Source: Candidatus Pacearchaeota archaeon
GTDB lineage: Archaea > Nanobdellota > Nanobdellia > Pacearchaeales > GW2011-AR1
Assembly (NCBI GenBank): GCA_018303945.1
Contig: JAGVXD010000012.1
Coordinates: 1-32,182 of the forward strand
Direction: 5' to 3'
Length of the DNA: 32,182 bases
Part shown: one piece after another, positions 22,864 to 31,609 of the stretch
How the letters are laid out: every line of letters starts with the position of its first letter
Numbering within the stretch: position 1 is the stretch's first letter
Notes under the pieces: generated by a model
What the model was told of the DNA's origin: nothing
The model's database searches: none
Seen by the model: only the letters and a program-made list of their open reading frames with translations
Translations under genes and position numbers: made by a program

Positions 22864-23616
22864 TTAAATCCCATACATTGTTTGCAAACCAGTTATATCT
22901 GGCTGCTCAAGAGTTATTTTGCTTGTTTCGCCTTCTGTTGAATAACCGTACATCGTTACATCTAGGCAACTTGTTGAATAAATATCAGCCAAACCTACAG
23001 CATGCCCCAGCTCATGAACAGCTATATTCTCTAAATCCATCTTGCTGGAATCAATTGTGGCATCCCCCCACGCAAATCTTGTATTGTACCTTTGATCAAA
23101 TTCAACTATCTGTTTACCTACTCGAGTATACCAAACACTTGTTACTGCTATAACTCCATCATTAGGATAATCTGCAAAATCAATTGAATTTTTAAAATCT
23201 TGTACTCCATATGTTGCAGAGTAGTCTATTGCATAATCATTGTCAAACAATTCACTTGAAGTTGAAGAATCCCATATTTCTGCTGATGTAAAGATTGTTG
23301 AAGTTATGAAATTCTCGCTTAAACCTTGAGGATTGACTGGATTTATTGAATAATTTACAGGCAGACTTTTCCATTTTACTCCCATTAACTTGTAGCATGT
23401 TGATGTTTTTCTTGAATTTCCCGCATTTTCAGGTTTAACATAGTGAATAAAATCAACTCTCTCAAGTCCCCAATCATTGTCTATCACTGGAGAATTTTCA
23501 GGGGCTTTTGCATTTTCTTTTGCATTATCATTTACAGGGATCAACATCGAGCCCGTTACTAGAATTGATAATCCTATTACAATCATAAATACAGAGATAA
23601 TATAATATATTTTCAT
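22864..23616 (-). CDS. Exported matrixin-like zinc metalloprotease
   Basis: Predicted secreted or membrane-anchored protease. The 250-residue protein starts with a hydrophobic signal or anchor (about 4-27), then a low-complexity linker. The zinc site HELGHAVGLAD lies at 201-211 (HExxHxxGxxD with a third Asp ligand in place of His), with a Met-turn at TMYG (222). The upstream FTSAEIWDSSTS region (109-120) matches the usual helix A of matrixins. No cysteine-switch propeptide is seen. The start ATG follows a TATA-like box 25 bp upstream. It may shape the cell surface or digest host or environmental protein. No link to the glycan genes other than location. Confidence 0.85.
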   Translation of the reverse strand: MKIYYIISVFMIVIGLSILVTGSMLIPVNDNAKENAKAPENSPVIDNDWGLERVDFIHYVKPENAGNSRKTSTCYKLMGVKWKSLPVNYSINPVNPQGLSENFITSTIFTSAEIWDSSTSSELFDNDYAIDYSATYGVQDFKNSIDFADYPNDGVIAVTSVWYTRVGKQIVEFDQRYNTRFAWGDATIDSSKMDLENIAVHELGHAVGLADIYSTSCLDVTMYGYSTEGETSKITLEQPDITGLQTMYGI

Positions 23617-23635
23617 ACAATTATGGAATAAAAAG

Positions 23636-23644
23636 AATATTTAA
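23636..23644 (-). promoter_or_regulatory. TATA-like box of the metalloprotease gene
   Basis: Minus-strand TTAAATATT, centred 25 bp before ATG 23616. Confidence 0.5.
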
Positions 23645-23666
23645 GCATTTCTATATAATGGCGATT

Positions 23667-23712
23667 ATAGGAAATCACTTTAATAATTGGAATTTTCCGA
23701 GTGATTTCCTAT
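23667..23712. repeat. 13-bp perfect inverted repeat with 20-bp spacer
   Basis: ATAGGAAATCACT (23667-23679) and AGTGATTTCCTAT (23700-23712). It lies 51 bp upstream of the metalloprotease start and 48 bp after the NUDIX stop. A second, weaker repeat AACTTT...AAAGTT lies between it and the NUDIX stop. It may be a terminator of the ThDP-NUDIX operon, an operator for the protease gene or a tiny mobile-element remnant. Confidence 0.6.
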
Positions 23713-23759
23713 CTAGCAAACAACAAAACTTTTACGAAAATTAAAGTTGTTTACTATAA

Positions 23760-24179
23760 TCAGTCTAATCTTGATAAGTTTTTCTTTATATAAATCTTAA
23801 GGAATTCAGGAAATTTTTCATTCATGATTTCATCAAAAGTAAAATAACCGAGTCTTTGCCCTTCTGTCAATGTCAATTCTTCCAGACGGTGATTTGTTCT
23901 GCCTTTGTATGTATATATATCATGATCGTATACTTCTGGATTTTTTCTTACCTTAATAACATCCAGATAACGGATATCTGTGACAATTTCTCCTTTTCTT
24001 CTGCTTTTTAGCTCTTCGCTTATCTCCCTTTTTAATGCTTGAAGAGGTGTTTCTCCCTTCTCATTTCCACCTCCAATAAATGCCCAGTAATTTGGATGAG
24101 GTATAGTCTGCTTATTATCCCGCAAGTAGCAGAGAAAACGCTCTTTATTCCTAATAAATATTAAAGAAACTCTTCTCAT
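23760..24179 (-). CDS. NUDIX hydrolase
   Basis: Hydrolyses a nucleoside diphosphate linked to another group. The 139-residue protein has the full Nudix box at 37-57 (G37, E43, R51, E52, E55, E56 in GNEKGETPLQALKREISEEL). The start ATG overlaps the end of the ThDP gene by 4 bp, so the two are translationally coupled and probably act in one pathway, perhaps on a nucleotide-sugar or cofactor by-product. The N-terminal MRRVSLIFIRNKERFLCYLR strand is typical of the fold. Exact substrate unknown. Confidence 0.9.
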   Translation of the reverse strand: MRRVSLIFIRNKERFLCYLRDNKQTIPHPNYWAFIGGGNEKGETPLQALKREISEELKSRRKGEIVTDIRYLDVIKVRKNPEVYDHDIYTYKGRTNHRLEELTLTEGQRLGYFTFDEIMNEKFPEFLKIYIKKNLSRLD

Positions 24180-25951
24180 GGTTTTTCAATTGGTGGCACT
24201 AGCATATTGTCATTGAACTCTTGGCGAGACAATAGCGGTGCTGAATCTTCTATAGGTCTTCCAAACACAAGTTTAGGAAGCATCTCTTGCTCTGGTGCAA
24301 TCTGAACATTACATAGTACTGGCCCAGTATGATTGAGTGTTTCTTCAATTTTTCCTGAAAGCTCACTGTGATTAGATATTCTTAAAGAAGGTATTTTATA
24401 AGCATTGGCAACAGCTTCAAAATCTACATCGGCTAATCCAGTTTTTGAATCAACACCTGTATAGTTCCCCTTGAGCCAAGTACGAAGAGTTTGCTTGATA
24501 ATTCCATGCCCGTGATTGTTCATTACGAATATCCTGACTGGAAGTTTATTATATTGAATAGTTGCAAGTTCCTGTATATTCATTTCAAATCCTCCATCAC
24601 CAGTTATGCATGTAATTGGGTTTTTAGTACCGAAAGCAGCGCCAATGCTTGCTGGGAAAGAATACCCCATAGGAGAATGGTTAAATGCAGATATAAGTCT
24701 CTGATTTCCTCTCAAGTGCAGTCCCTGCATTGTCCATATTAAATTCCCTCCGCAATCAGATAGAATTACATCGTCATTCCCTGATTGACGCGAGAGTTCT
24801 CTCATGAATACATAAGGATTAACATTTTCAGTCTGGTCGGCATATTCTGGAAGGCATATTGGATATTTTGTTTTCACTCTTTCAACATAATTGAACCATT
24901 CTCTTAAGTCAATTTTTTCAAAATCTTTAAGCTGGGGATTTATTTTGTCAAAGAATCTGTTTATGTCTTCACATATTGGAACATCTACTTCAAGCCCGAG
25001 CTTTTTATATTTATCAAGCTCTGACTCATCTATATCCAGAACTATTTTCTTTGCTCCACGTGCAAAAGTTTTTGCGTTTGGCCCTATTTCATGAGTATCT
25101 AATCTAGTTCCAAGGGCAATCACCAAATCAGAGTTCTGGACTACGAAGTTTCCTGCTCTTTCAGAACTAACCCCAAAACTCCCAACCATAAGTGGGTGAT
25201 CGTAAGGAATATAATCCATTGCTCCCCAAGTTGGAGCGACAGGAAAACCAAGTTTATTTACAAAGTATTTTGCTTTTTCAATCGCACCGCCTGCGCGTAT
25301 TCCTCCACCTAGAATAACCACTGGACGTTTAGAATTTTTAATTAAGTCAAGTGATTGCTGAATTCTTGCCTCAAGGTCTTGTGATGAAACTTCCTCTGCT
25401 GGTGGAGTAAATGATTTTAGATTTTCGGGATTTATATCCGCGCGTTGAATATCGTCACAAATATCTATTAAAACTGGGCCTGGACGACCTGAACGAGCTA
25501 AATATGCTGCTTTTTCAAGTTCATACCGCAGAGTATCTGGAGTGTCAACAAGAGAAGAGTATTTAGTGACGAACTTAAAAATATTTGCTACATCTGTTTC
25601 CTGAAATCCTATCTGCCTGGACTTGCTGTCGCGCTTGAGCTGACCTGTTGGGACTTGTCCCGTGATGCTTATGATGGGGATCGAATCATAATAAGAACAG
25701 CAAGTTCCGGTTAAAAGATTAGTCGCTCCCGGCCCGCTAGTTGTAAGAGCGACACCTATATTATTAGTAACTCTTGAATATGCATCTGCAGCCATGGCCG
25801 CTGCTTGCTCATGTTTAACAGGAATATGCTTTATATCGTCTCTTTTTGCCAGAGAATCCAATGTGTGAACTATGCATCCTCCAGTTATCCCGAAAGTATG
25901 TTTCACTCCCTGCTCAACTAAAAATTGCGCAATGTAGTCTGATGCTTTCAC
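24176..25951 (-). CDS. Thiamine diphosphate-dependent enzyme, acetolactate synthase-like
   Basis: ThDP enzyme that would decarboxylate a 2-keto acid and transfer the carbon unit. From GTG 25951 it has 591 residues: the PYR domain with catalytic Glu48 in PVKHEQAAAMAADAY, LTTSGPGATNLLTG, the middle domain (PVVILGGGIRAGGAIEKA), and the PP domain with the ThDP/Mg motif GDGGFEMNIQELA ending in MNNHGHG. The GTG matches a TATA box 26 bp upstream; another in-frame GTG at 25972 would overlap that box. No small regulatory ilvN subunit is nearby. In polysaccharide loci such proteins can make branched sugars (YerE-like); whether this one does so or makes acetolactate is unknown. Four-base overlap with the NUDIX gene. 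Confidence 0.9.
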   Translation of the reverse strand: MKASDYIAQFLVEQGVKHTFGITGGCIVHTLDSLAKRDDIKHIPVKHEQAAAMAADAYSRVTNNIGVALTTSGPGATNLLTGTCCSYYDSIPIISITGQVPTGQLKRDSKSRQIGFQETDVANIFKFVTKYSSLVDTPDTLRYELEKAAYLARSGRPGPVLIDICDDIQRADINPENLKSFTPPAEEVSSQDLEARIQQSLDLIKNSKRPVVILGGGIRAGGAIEKAKYFVNKLGFPVAPTWGAMDYIPYDHPLMVGSFGVSSERAGNFVVQNSDLVIALGTRLDTHEIGPNAKTFARGAKKIVLDIDESELDKYKKLGLEVDVPICEDINRFFDKINPQLKDFEKIDLREWFNYVERVKTKYPICLPEYADQTENVNPYVFMRELSRQSGNDDVILSDCGGNLIWTMQGLHLRGNQRLISAFNHSPMGYSFPASIGAAFGTKNPITCITGDGGFEMNIQELATIQYNKLPVRIFVMNNHGHGIIKQTLRTWLKGNYTGVDSKTGLADVDFEAVANAYKIPSLRISNHSELSGKIEETLNHTGPVLCNVQIAPEQEMLPKLVFGRPIEDSAPLLSRQEFNDNMLVPPIEKP

Positions 25952-25972
25952 TTCGCTTGAAAAAGATAACAC

Positions 25973-25982
25973 TATATAAATT
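25973..25982 (-). promoter_or_regulatory. TATA box of the ThDP-NUDIX operon
   Basis: Minus-strand AATTTATATA, centred 26 bp before GTG 25951; supports that start. Confidence 0.6.
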
Positions 25983-26096
25983 TAATTATAGTAAAGAAAA
26001 TTTGCAAAATTAATATTTACAAGTGATTAGGCAGTTTTCAGACAAAAAAATATTATTTGATATTAGTGTAATTAAACAGTTTAGTGCGGAATTTAG

Positions 26097-27293
26097 TTAA
26101 TCGCCTAATGTATATTTATGATTATTTTCCAGTAAATCTCTCATTTTGCCAATGGCTTTTTGTATGTTTTCCTTGGAGTTTGCGTAACACATCCTGACAT
26201 AACCTTCCCCGTTGTCGCCAAATATAGGTCCTGGAGCCAAAGATACTCCTGCTTCGTTCAGCATGACTTCGCAAAATTCGTTGCTTGACATTCCTGTTCC
26301 AGTTACGCTTGGAAATGCATAAAATGCACCTCCAGGATTATTACATTTTACTCCTGGAAGAGTATTAAGTCCTCTAACTAAAATATCTCTCCTATCGCGA
26401 TACTCGGAAATCATGCTATCAATTGTGCTCTGACTATTTCTCAAGGCATTTATGCCTGCGCGCTGAATAAATGGCGAGACACAAGAAGTTGTTGTCTCAA
26501 GCATTAATCCCATTTTGCTGATAACATCAGATGGGCCAGTCACCACGCCAAGTCTCCATCCAGTCATAGCGTAAGATTTTGAGAAACCATTAACTACAAT
26601 AGTGCGTTCTCTGCAAGAGTCATACCTGCTTGGAGAATAGTGATTGGTATTTGCGTCCTTGAAAATCATTCTTGCATAAATCTCATCGCTTAACAAAAAC
26701 AAATCATGCCTCTTAGCTATTTCGTACATCTCCTTTACTTCCTGTTCAGTCATTACTGCGCCAGTAGGATTACTTGGACTATTCATTATTATCATGCGCG
26801 TCTTGCCCGTTATTCTTTTTTCTACTTCTGAAGGGTCTATGCGAAATCCATTCTCTTCGTGAAGTGGGACGCGATTTATTCCAATGTTTAATAACTTTAA
26901 AATTGAAAAATATGAGACAAACCCGGGGTCAGGAACTATTACTTCATCTCCAGGATTTGCTGTGCATGCCACCGCATAATATATCTGAACATTTGCGCCC
27001 GGTGTAACAAGAATCTGGTCAAGCTCTGGTTTAAAGCCGCGAGAACGCTGAGTCACTTCTGCGGCGGCTAAACGCAACTCTAAAATTCCGTTTGAAGGAG
27101 CATAATGAGTTTCGCCATTTTTAAGAGCATTGTAGGCTCCTTCGACTATATGACTTGGTGTGTTAAAGTCAGGGTCTCCCAATTCAAAGTGCAAAACTTC
27201 TTTTCCAGAACGCTCAAGCTCTTTTGCCCGTGCTAAAATTTGGAACATTGGCTGTCCTTCAAGACGAGATGCTGCATCTGATAAACGTTTCAT
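26097..27293 (-). CDS. Class I/II PLP-dependent aminotransferase
   Basis: Fold-type I aminotransferase related to aspartate and alanine aminotransferases. The 398-residue protein has NSPSNPTGAV around 171-180, D203 and Y206 in LSDEIYARM, and the PLP lysine K239 in NGFSKSYAMTGWRLG, plus an Arg near the C-terminus (GYVRMCYA). The start overlaps the preceding glycosyltransferase by 4 bp, forming an operon dehydratase-glycosyltransferase-aminotransferase. It may supply an amino donor or an amino-acid group for the glycan, or be metabolic; the context favours the former only weakly. Confidence 0.9.
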   Translation of the reverse strand: MKRLSDAASRLEGQPMFQILARAKELERSGKEVLHFELGDPDFNTPSHIVEGAYNALKNGETHYAPSNGILELRLAAAEVTQRSRGFKPELDQILVTPGANVQIYYAVACTANPGDEVIVPDPGFVSYFSILKLLNIGINRVPLHEENGFRIDPSEVEKRITGKTRMIIMNSPSNPTGAVMTEQEVKEMYEIAKRHDLFLLSDEIYARMIFKDANTNHYSPSRYDSCRERTIVVNGFSKSYAMTGWRLGVVTGPSDVISKMGLMLETTTSCVSPFIQRAGINALRNSQSTIDSMISEYRDRRDILVRGLNTLPGVKCNNPGGAFYAFPSVTGTGMSSNEFCEVMLNEAGVSLAPGPIFGDNGEGYVRMCYANSKENIQKAIGKMRDLLENNHKYTLGD

Positions 27294-28549
27294 TTTGATA
27301 ATCTGATTTGTGGAGTTGTTCTGCTGTTTAGTTTCTTCGATATTACATCTTGCAAGAACAATTCAAATGAAGGCATATTATTTTCCATTGTGAATTCTCT
27401 CCTGGCAATAGCTACTTTATCAAGCAATTTTGAATAATTGTACGATTTTAATTTTTTCTTCAATTTGCTAAATTCTTTATCACTGAATGCCAAATCAAGA
27501 TCATACTTACGCAGTTCTGCTCTGGTGCATTCATGGTCACGTGAAAATAAACATGGACCGAATAGACATGGAATGCCTGCTTCAAAATAGTTTGCCGTTT
27601 TGTTTCCCGGACCAAGAGCGGCAAATTCTTTATTTATTATAGAATAATCAAATTGGGACATGCAAAGTCCAAAGTCATATTTTGATATTTCTTTTATTAT
27701 ATCATGATGGTTAATGGGCTTGTGTATGTGAATATATTTCTTGTTTTCTACCTTATCAAACTCATTGTCTGAAGCCCATTTTTCATACTGTCCGCTATAT
27801 ATATGAAGATGTATCTTATTTTTTGCGAATTTATTTATCACATCATATCCAGAAATAAATCCCAGTGAATTATTACCTTCTAATGAAAGAACCATAAATC
27901 CTATGTAAACTATATGGAGTTCGTTGTCTTTTTTTGATAACTTGTATGACGAAAAAGGCTGTATGTACTCATCCATTATATAAGGAAACATTCTACCAAC
28001 CGGTACTTTTATTGGAAATAAATTCTTAACTGCCTTATACTCATCGCCCTTAAAAAATACGCCGTCTGAATGAGTGAAAAGATATCTCTCCGAGTTTAAT
28101 TCGAGATCTGGGATGCCTGCTTTCTTGAAGAAACGTTTCTCCTTATATCTCAAAGCATTGACATCGTATGGAAAAAATATGAATGGTGTGCGCGATGAAA
28201 GCAGATGAGTAATACGACAGCAGAGGGCTGGGAGCCAAAGCGGCTTAGGAGAGGCAACTCCAATTATTATATCTGGATTATGACTTAGAAGTTGATAAAA
28301 TTTAGATATTATTCTGGGAGTTTTCTTGATTATGCTTTTTCCATTGGATGCGCTGACTGAAAATGAATCTATGTTAAGATTAATGATTTTATCATATGCA
28401 GAATCATAGATATCGCTTTTTGATTTAAGAAAAGAAAAGAGAATTGTCTTATACCCTCTATTTTTAAGGCATTTTGCGAGCTTGTAAGTATATGCTACAG
28501 GGGCAGATTCTAAGAATGCAATTGTAAGATATTTTGATTTTTCTGACAT
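27290..28549 (-). CDS. GT-B fold glycosyltransferase-like protein
   Basis: Probably adds a sugar in glycan assembly. The 419-residue protein opens with LTIAFLESAPVAYTYKLAKC, has HNPDIIIGVASPKPLW in the N-terminal domain and LHIVYIGFM at the hinge, and then GPGNKTANYFEAGIPCLFGP, which occupies the position of the donor-binding E(x7)E region in GT4-like enzymes (FEAGIP). No membrane span is clear. It starts 1 base after the dehydratase stop and overlaps the aminotransferase by 4 bp. The family call rests on pattern, with no exact subfamily. Confidence 0.72.
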   Translation of the reverse strand: MSEKSKYLTIAFLESAPVAYTYKLAKCLKNRGYKTILFSFLKSKSDIYDSAYDKIINLNIDSFSVSASNGKSIIKKTPRIISKFYQLLSHNPDIIIGVASPKPLWLPALCCRITHLLSSRTPFIFFPYDVNALRYKEKRFFKKAGIPDLELNSERYLFTHSDGVFFKGDEYKAVKNLFPIKVPVGRMFPYIMDEYIQPFSSYKLSKKDNELHIVYIGFMVLSLEGNNSLGFISGYDVINKFAKNKIHLHIYSGQYEKWASDNEFDKVENKKYIHIHKPINHHDIIKEISKYDFGLCMSQFDYSIINKEFAALGPGNKTANYFEAGIPCLFGPCLFSRDHECTRAELRKYDLDLAFSDKEFSKLKKKLKSYNYSKLLDKVAIARREFTMENNMPSFELFLQDVISKKLNSRTTPQIRLSK

Positions 28550-28550
28550 T

Positions 28551-29570
28551 TCAAAATGCCCCTACTTTCTGCAATAACTCTGTAATTTCTTCACGGTTAA
28601 GCATTCTTGCATTAGATGAATGGAATGGCTCTTTAACTCCAAGAGGTGATGTAATTCCCATATTGCTGTGAGGTCTTATTACGAAATTATGCCCTACATC
28701 TATAGTGTCTTTGCATTCAAAATCTGCAATAAGACACTCGTGTGTTTTTTCTCCGGGGCGTCTTCCAATTATCTCCACCGGCACCTTGCTTTTGCTCATG
28801 ATTTCCGCAATATTGCCAAGTAAAACTGCTGGCATCTTGACTGATATAACATCTCCGCCTAAACCATAGATTAAAGCATATAATATCAAGTCTATGGAGT
28901 CATCAAGAGTAAACATGAAACGCGTCATTGTTGGGTCTGTGACTTTGATTGGCTCTCCTTTTTCATATGCTTTTTTCCAGTGAGGAACAACTGAACCAGT
29001 AGTCATTAGGACGTTGCCATATCTTACAGTAAGGAATTTTGTATTTAATGTGCTGTATTTTGTGCGTTCAGCTTCGCAGAATAGCTTTTCCATTAATGCT
29101 TTTGACATACCGTATACATTAATGGGGGAAGCGGCTTTATCTGTAGAAATACCCAGACATATCCCTACATTTTTTTCATCCTTCACAGCATTTATTACAT
29201 TCATAGAGCCATCAATGTTAGTTTTTATGCATTCCATTACCTGGTTTTCCGCAAGGTCTAGGTATTTGAAAGCCGCAGCATGGATAACTATATCTACACC
29301 TACAACTGCATTGCGAATTGAGAAATAATCGCGAACATCTCCCAATAAATACTTGCAGCGCGCATCCGGGTATCTTTCTCTGGTTAAATCCTGCAGTTTC
29401 TCATCCCGACTTAGTATCCTTATTTCTCTTGGATTAAGTGCCAGAAGCCTGCCTATGAGTGCATTGCCTAAGGCACCTGAACCGCCAGTTATTAAAATTA
29501 CTTTGTTAGAAATGAATGTTTCAGCAGTAGAGCGATCCACCTTCCCATTTAGATAATTTGTATGAGTCAT
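28551..29570 (-). CDS. UDP-HexNAc 4,6-dehydratase-like SDR (CapE/PseB/FlaA1 group)
   Basis: Removes water from UDP-GlcNAc or a similar sugar to give a 4-keto-6-deoxy product, the substrate on which DegT-type aminotransferases act. The 339-residue protein has the Rossmann motif TGGSGALG at 28-35, LLGDVRD near 75-81, IHAAAFKYLDLAE at 96-108, and the signature ISTDKAASPINVYGMSK with T143, D144, K145, Y153 and K157. MTRFMFTLDDSIDLI is a further group mark. It is a short, soluble form without membrane spans. First gene of its operon with a TATA box 26 bp upstream. Confidence 0.9.
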   Translation of the reverse strand: MTHTNYLNGKVDRSTAETFISNKVILITGGSGALGNALIGRLLALNPREIRILSRDEKLQDLTRERYPDARCKYLLGDVRDYFSIRNAVVGVDIVIHAAAFKYLDLAENQVMECIKTNIDGSMNVINAVKDEKNVGICLGISTDKAASPINVYGMSKALMEKLFCEAERTKYSTLNTKFLTVRYGNVLMTTGSVVPHWKKAYEKGEPIKVTDPTMTRFMFTLDDSIDLILYALIYGLGGDVISVKMPAVLLGNIAEIMSKSKVPVEIIGRRPGEKTHECLIADFECKDTIDVGHNFVIRPHSNMGITSPLGVKEPFHSSNARMLNREEITELLQKVGAF

Positions 29571-29591
29571 AATATTAGCTGATAGTTGCGG

Positions 29592-29600
29592 CTTTTAAAG
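29592..29600 (-). promoter_or_regulatory. TATA box of the dehydratase operon
   Basis: CTTTTAAAG, centred 26 bp upstream of ATG 29570 in the 51-bp gap between two minus-strand genes; shows a separate transcription start here. Confidence 0.6.
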
Positions 29601-29621
29601 ATTATTGTATAGAAAAAGAAT

Positions 29622-30791
29622 TTAATATACTGCTGTTTCCTTTCTTTGAAGAGTCGCTTCGTCAAATATTCTCTTCAGTTTTGCATTCTTATATTCTACT
29701 GAAAATTCTTTCTCGTATCTTTCACGTGAAGCAGAACTCATCTTTGTGATAAGATAGGGGTGTTCTGCAACCAGTGAAACTGCCTCTACAATACCAGTAA
29801 TTATTGACTTTGAATTATTTTTGTATATGAAATCGGTAAAAGAAGGAAATTCTGACAAAGGAGTAGATTGGTATTCGTATTTCCCCTTAACTGGGAGATG
29901 AATTACAAATCCATTATCTTTCACTGCCTCTGGAAGCCCGAACATATCTGTAGTTATTATGGGGAGAGAGCATCCCATTGCTTCGACAAAAGACATCCCA
30001 AGATTAAGATAAGTCGGGGCAAGAAGAATATCGCTCTCAGCATATATCTTAAATAACTCTTTGCGGGGCATGAGGGAAATTACTTCAAGTCTCTCTATTT
30101 TTGTGTCTATCCCTTGCGGGATATTTGATATTATTTTCATGCGAACATTTGGATATTTCTTGGATATAATTCTGAAAGCAGATATTGCCTCTCTTCCCCC
30201 CTTCATATTAAAAATTACCGGGTCGCTCTGATTTGCAGTGCCTACAAATATTATGTTAATATATCTGTCATGTTTTTTTCTTCTTATAATAGGCACATCC
30301 GCAGCAAAATGAACTACCTCAATTTTATGCTGAAAACGGGATGTGTCAAATTCTCTCTCTATTGTCTTCTTTCCAAAATTAGTGAATGGCATTATTTTCC
30401 TGCAATAAGAAGAAGCAAGCACATCCTCTATTTTTCTGCGATTTTTATTAAGAAGATAATCATTGTGCCCTGAAAGAGAGAGAGCCACTTCGCAGTCGCA
30501 TACCCATGGAACTTTTTTGTTAATTAAAAAATCAGATACATAAACAAGGTCTATGTCTGAAGCAACTTTTAAGTCTTTTTCATAAAAAGAAAGAGGATTC
30601 ATAAATGGGTAAAGAATATTCTTGTAAATAGCCCTAATTAATTTATTCTTTTTCAGACTTTCAACACGGTGCTGATTTGACCTGTCGGCAGGCATAACGT
30701 ATGAATATCCATCTGGCGGATGCTTAATCATCTCTTGAGCTATGGTGTGTAGTTTATCAGAGAAACTATAGAATAGAATTTTTTTATCCAT
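29622..30791 (-). CDS. Family 4 glycosyltransferase
   Basis: GT-B retaining glycosyltransferase. The 389-residue protein has the acceptor-side domain up to about 180, the hinge INIIFVGTANQSD, and the donor-binding region LAPTYLNLGMSFVEAMGCSL followed by DMFGLPEAV, which gives the GT4 E(x7)E-like spacing with the first Glu replaced by Asn/Leu-type residues and the second in FVEAMG. Further C-terminal helices end in ETAVY. It has its own TATA-like box and stands divergent from the 30872 gene. Sugar and acceptor unknown. Confidence 0.85.
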   Translation of the reverse strand: MDKKILFYSFSDKLHTIAQEMIKHPPDGYSYVMPADRSNQHRVESLKKNKLIRAIYKNILYPFMNPLSFYEKDLKVASDIDLVYVSDFLINKKVPWVCDCEVALSLSGHNDYLLNKNRRKIEDVLASSYCRKIMPFTNFGKKTIEREFDTSRFQHKIEVVHFAADVPIIRRKKHDRYINIIFVGTANQSDPVIFNMKGGREAISAFRIISKKYPNVRMKIISNIPQGIDTKIERLEVISLMPRKELFKIYAESDILLAPTYLNLGMSFVEAMGCSLPIITTDMFGLPEAVKDNGFVIHLPVKGKYEYQSTPLSEFPSFTDFIYKNNSKSIITGIVEAVSLVAEHPYLITKMSSASRERYEKEFSVEYKNAKLKRIFDEATLQRKETAVY

Positions 30792-30811
30792 AAAAAATGA
30801 ATATTTGCATA

Positions 30812-30821
30812 TTTTATAAAG
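30812..30821 (-). promoter_or_regulatory. TATA-like box of the GT4 gene
   Basis: Minus-strand CTTTATAAAA, centred about 26 bp before ATG 30791. Confidence 0.5.
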
Positions 30822-30840
30822 ATATGTAATAGTGCAATTA

Positions 30841-30853
30841 TATTTATAAATTA
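30841..30853 (+). promoter_or_regulatory. TATA box of the 30872 gene
   Basis: TATTTATAAATTA, centred 26 bp before ATG 30872; divergent to the GT4 promoter 20 bp away. Confidence 0.6.
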
Positions 30854-30871
30854 CATTAGTGTAAACATTAT

Positions 30872-31609
30872 ATGAGAAATAGTAAAGAAATTCTTAATAG
30901 TGCTCCTTTTCCAGTACATTATGCGCGAGTTCTTGCTTATGGATTAAATCCTATTTTATACTCTGGATGCCCATCACCTGAAGTATGTAAACTGCGCGAG
31001 CTTATTTTTGGAGAGCATTTGAGTCAGTTATCTTCTTTTTTTAGAGGCAAGGAGGAGAATTTGATGCCTCCTACTCGGTTGAGATTTAATAATCTGCATG
31101 AAATATTGTCTTTGGCCGGGTCTGAAGAGATGATGGAAAAAGGTCTTAGCGAGAGGAGGGAGATTCTTAAACAGGCATCCAACCATTATGCTGATATTAT
31201 GAGAGAAGAGGTTTGCCCGCTTGCGCTTAAAGTGGACGAGCCAGAGCAAAGAGAATATATTCAAGTCATTACAGATTCTGTATTTAAAGAAATCTCTAAC
31301 GGTCTTAATCTCTCTGGAAAGTTTGCAGAGACTCTCTCTACAAAAGGCATTGTCCCATTTTTTAGAGCAGAAGGTGCATTGCATATTTATGCAATAAGGC
31401 ATTTTATTAAAAAAGAATGTGAATATATGAATAGAGAACATATGAGAAAAATTACTCGTGAAGAAGCGATTAGGAATATAGAGCTTTATGGTAATTTTAT
31501 TCCTGTTGGAGGCCAAGCATTTATCGAGATGAGTAATATGGAATGGGTAAGTTTTGGAAAAAAGATACATTTTGAGGACTATCTGGATGATTTCTTTCTG
31601 AAAAGATAA
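30872..31609 (+). CDS. Hypothetical helical protein, 245 residues
   Basis: Not recognised. Soluble and mostly helical, without signal peptide or membrane spans. Conserved-looking spots are FPVHYARVLAYGLNP near the start, LYSGCPSPEVCKL with two Cys near residues 33-40, FRAEGALHIYAIRHFIKKEC with a His-rich helix near 165-185, and NFIPVGGQAFIEM near 210. Cys and His placement could bind a metal, but no known pattern is completed. The gene is divergent from a glycosyltransferase and overlaps the end of the convergent carbamoyltransferase gene by 31 bp. Confidence 0.65.
   Translation: MRNSKEILNSAPFPVHYARVLAYGLNPILYSGCPSPEVCKLRELIFGEHLSQLSSFFRGKEENLMPPTRLRFNNLHEILSLAGSEEMMEKGLSERREILKQASNHYADIMREEVCPLALKVDEPEQREYIQVITDSVFKEISNGLNLSGKFAETLSTKGIVPFFRAEGALHIYAIRHFIKKECEYMNREHMRKITREEAIRNIELYGNFIPVGGQAFIEMSNMEWVSFGKKIHFEDYLDDFFLKR

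Noticed and set aside
31028-31570. 180-residue minus-strand open frame
   Set aside because: Antisense to the 30872-31609 gene, which has a well-placed promoter; rich in Phe/Cys/His as typical of shadows.
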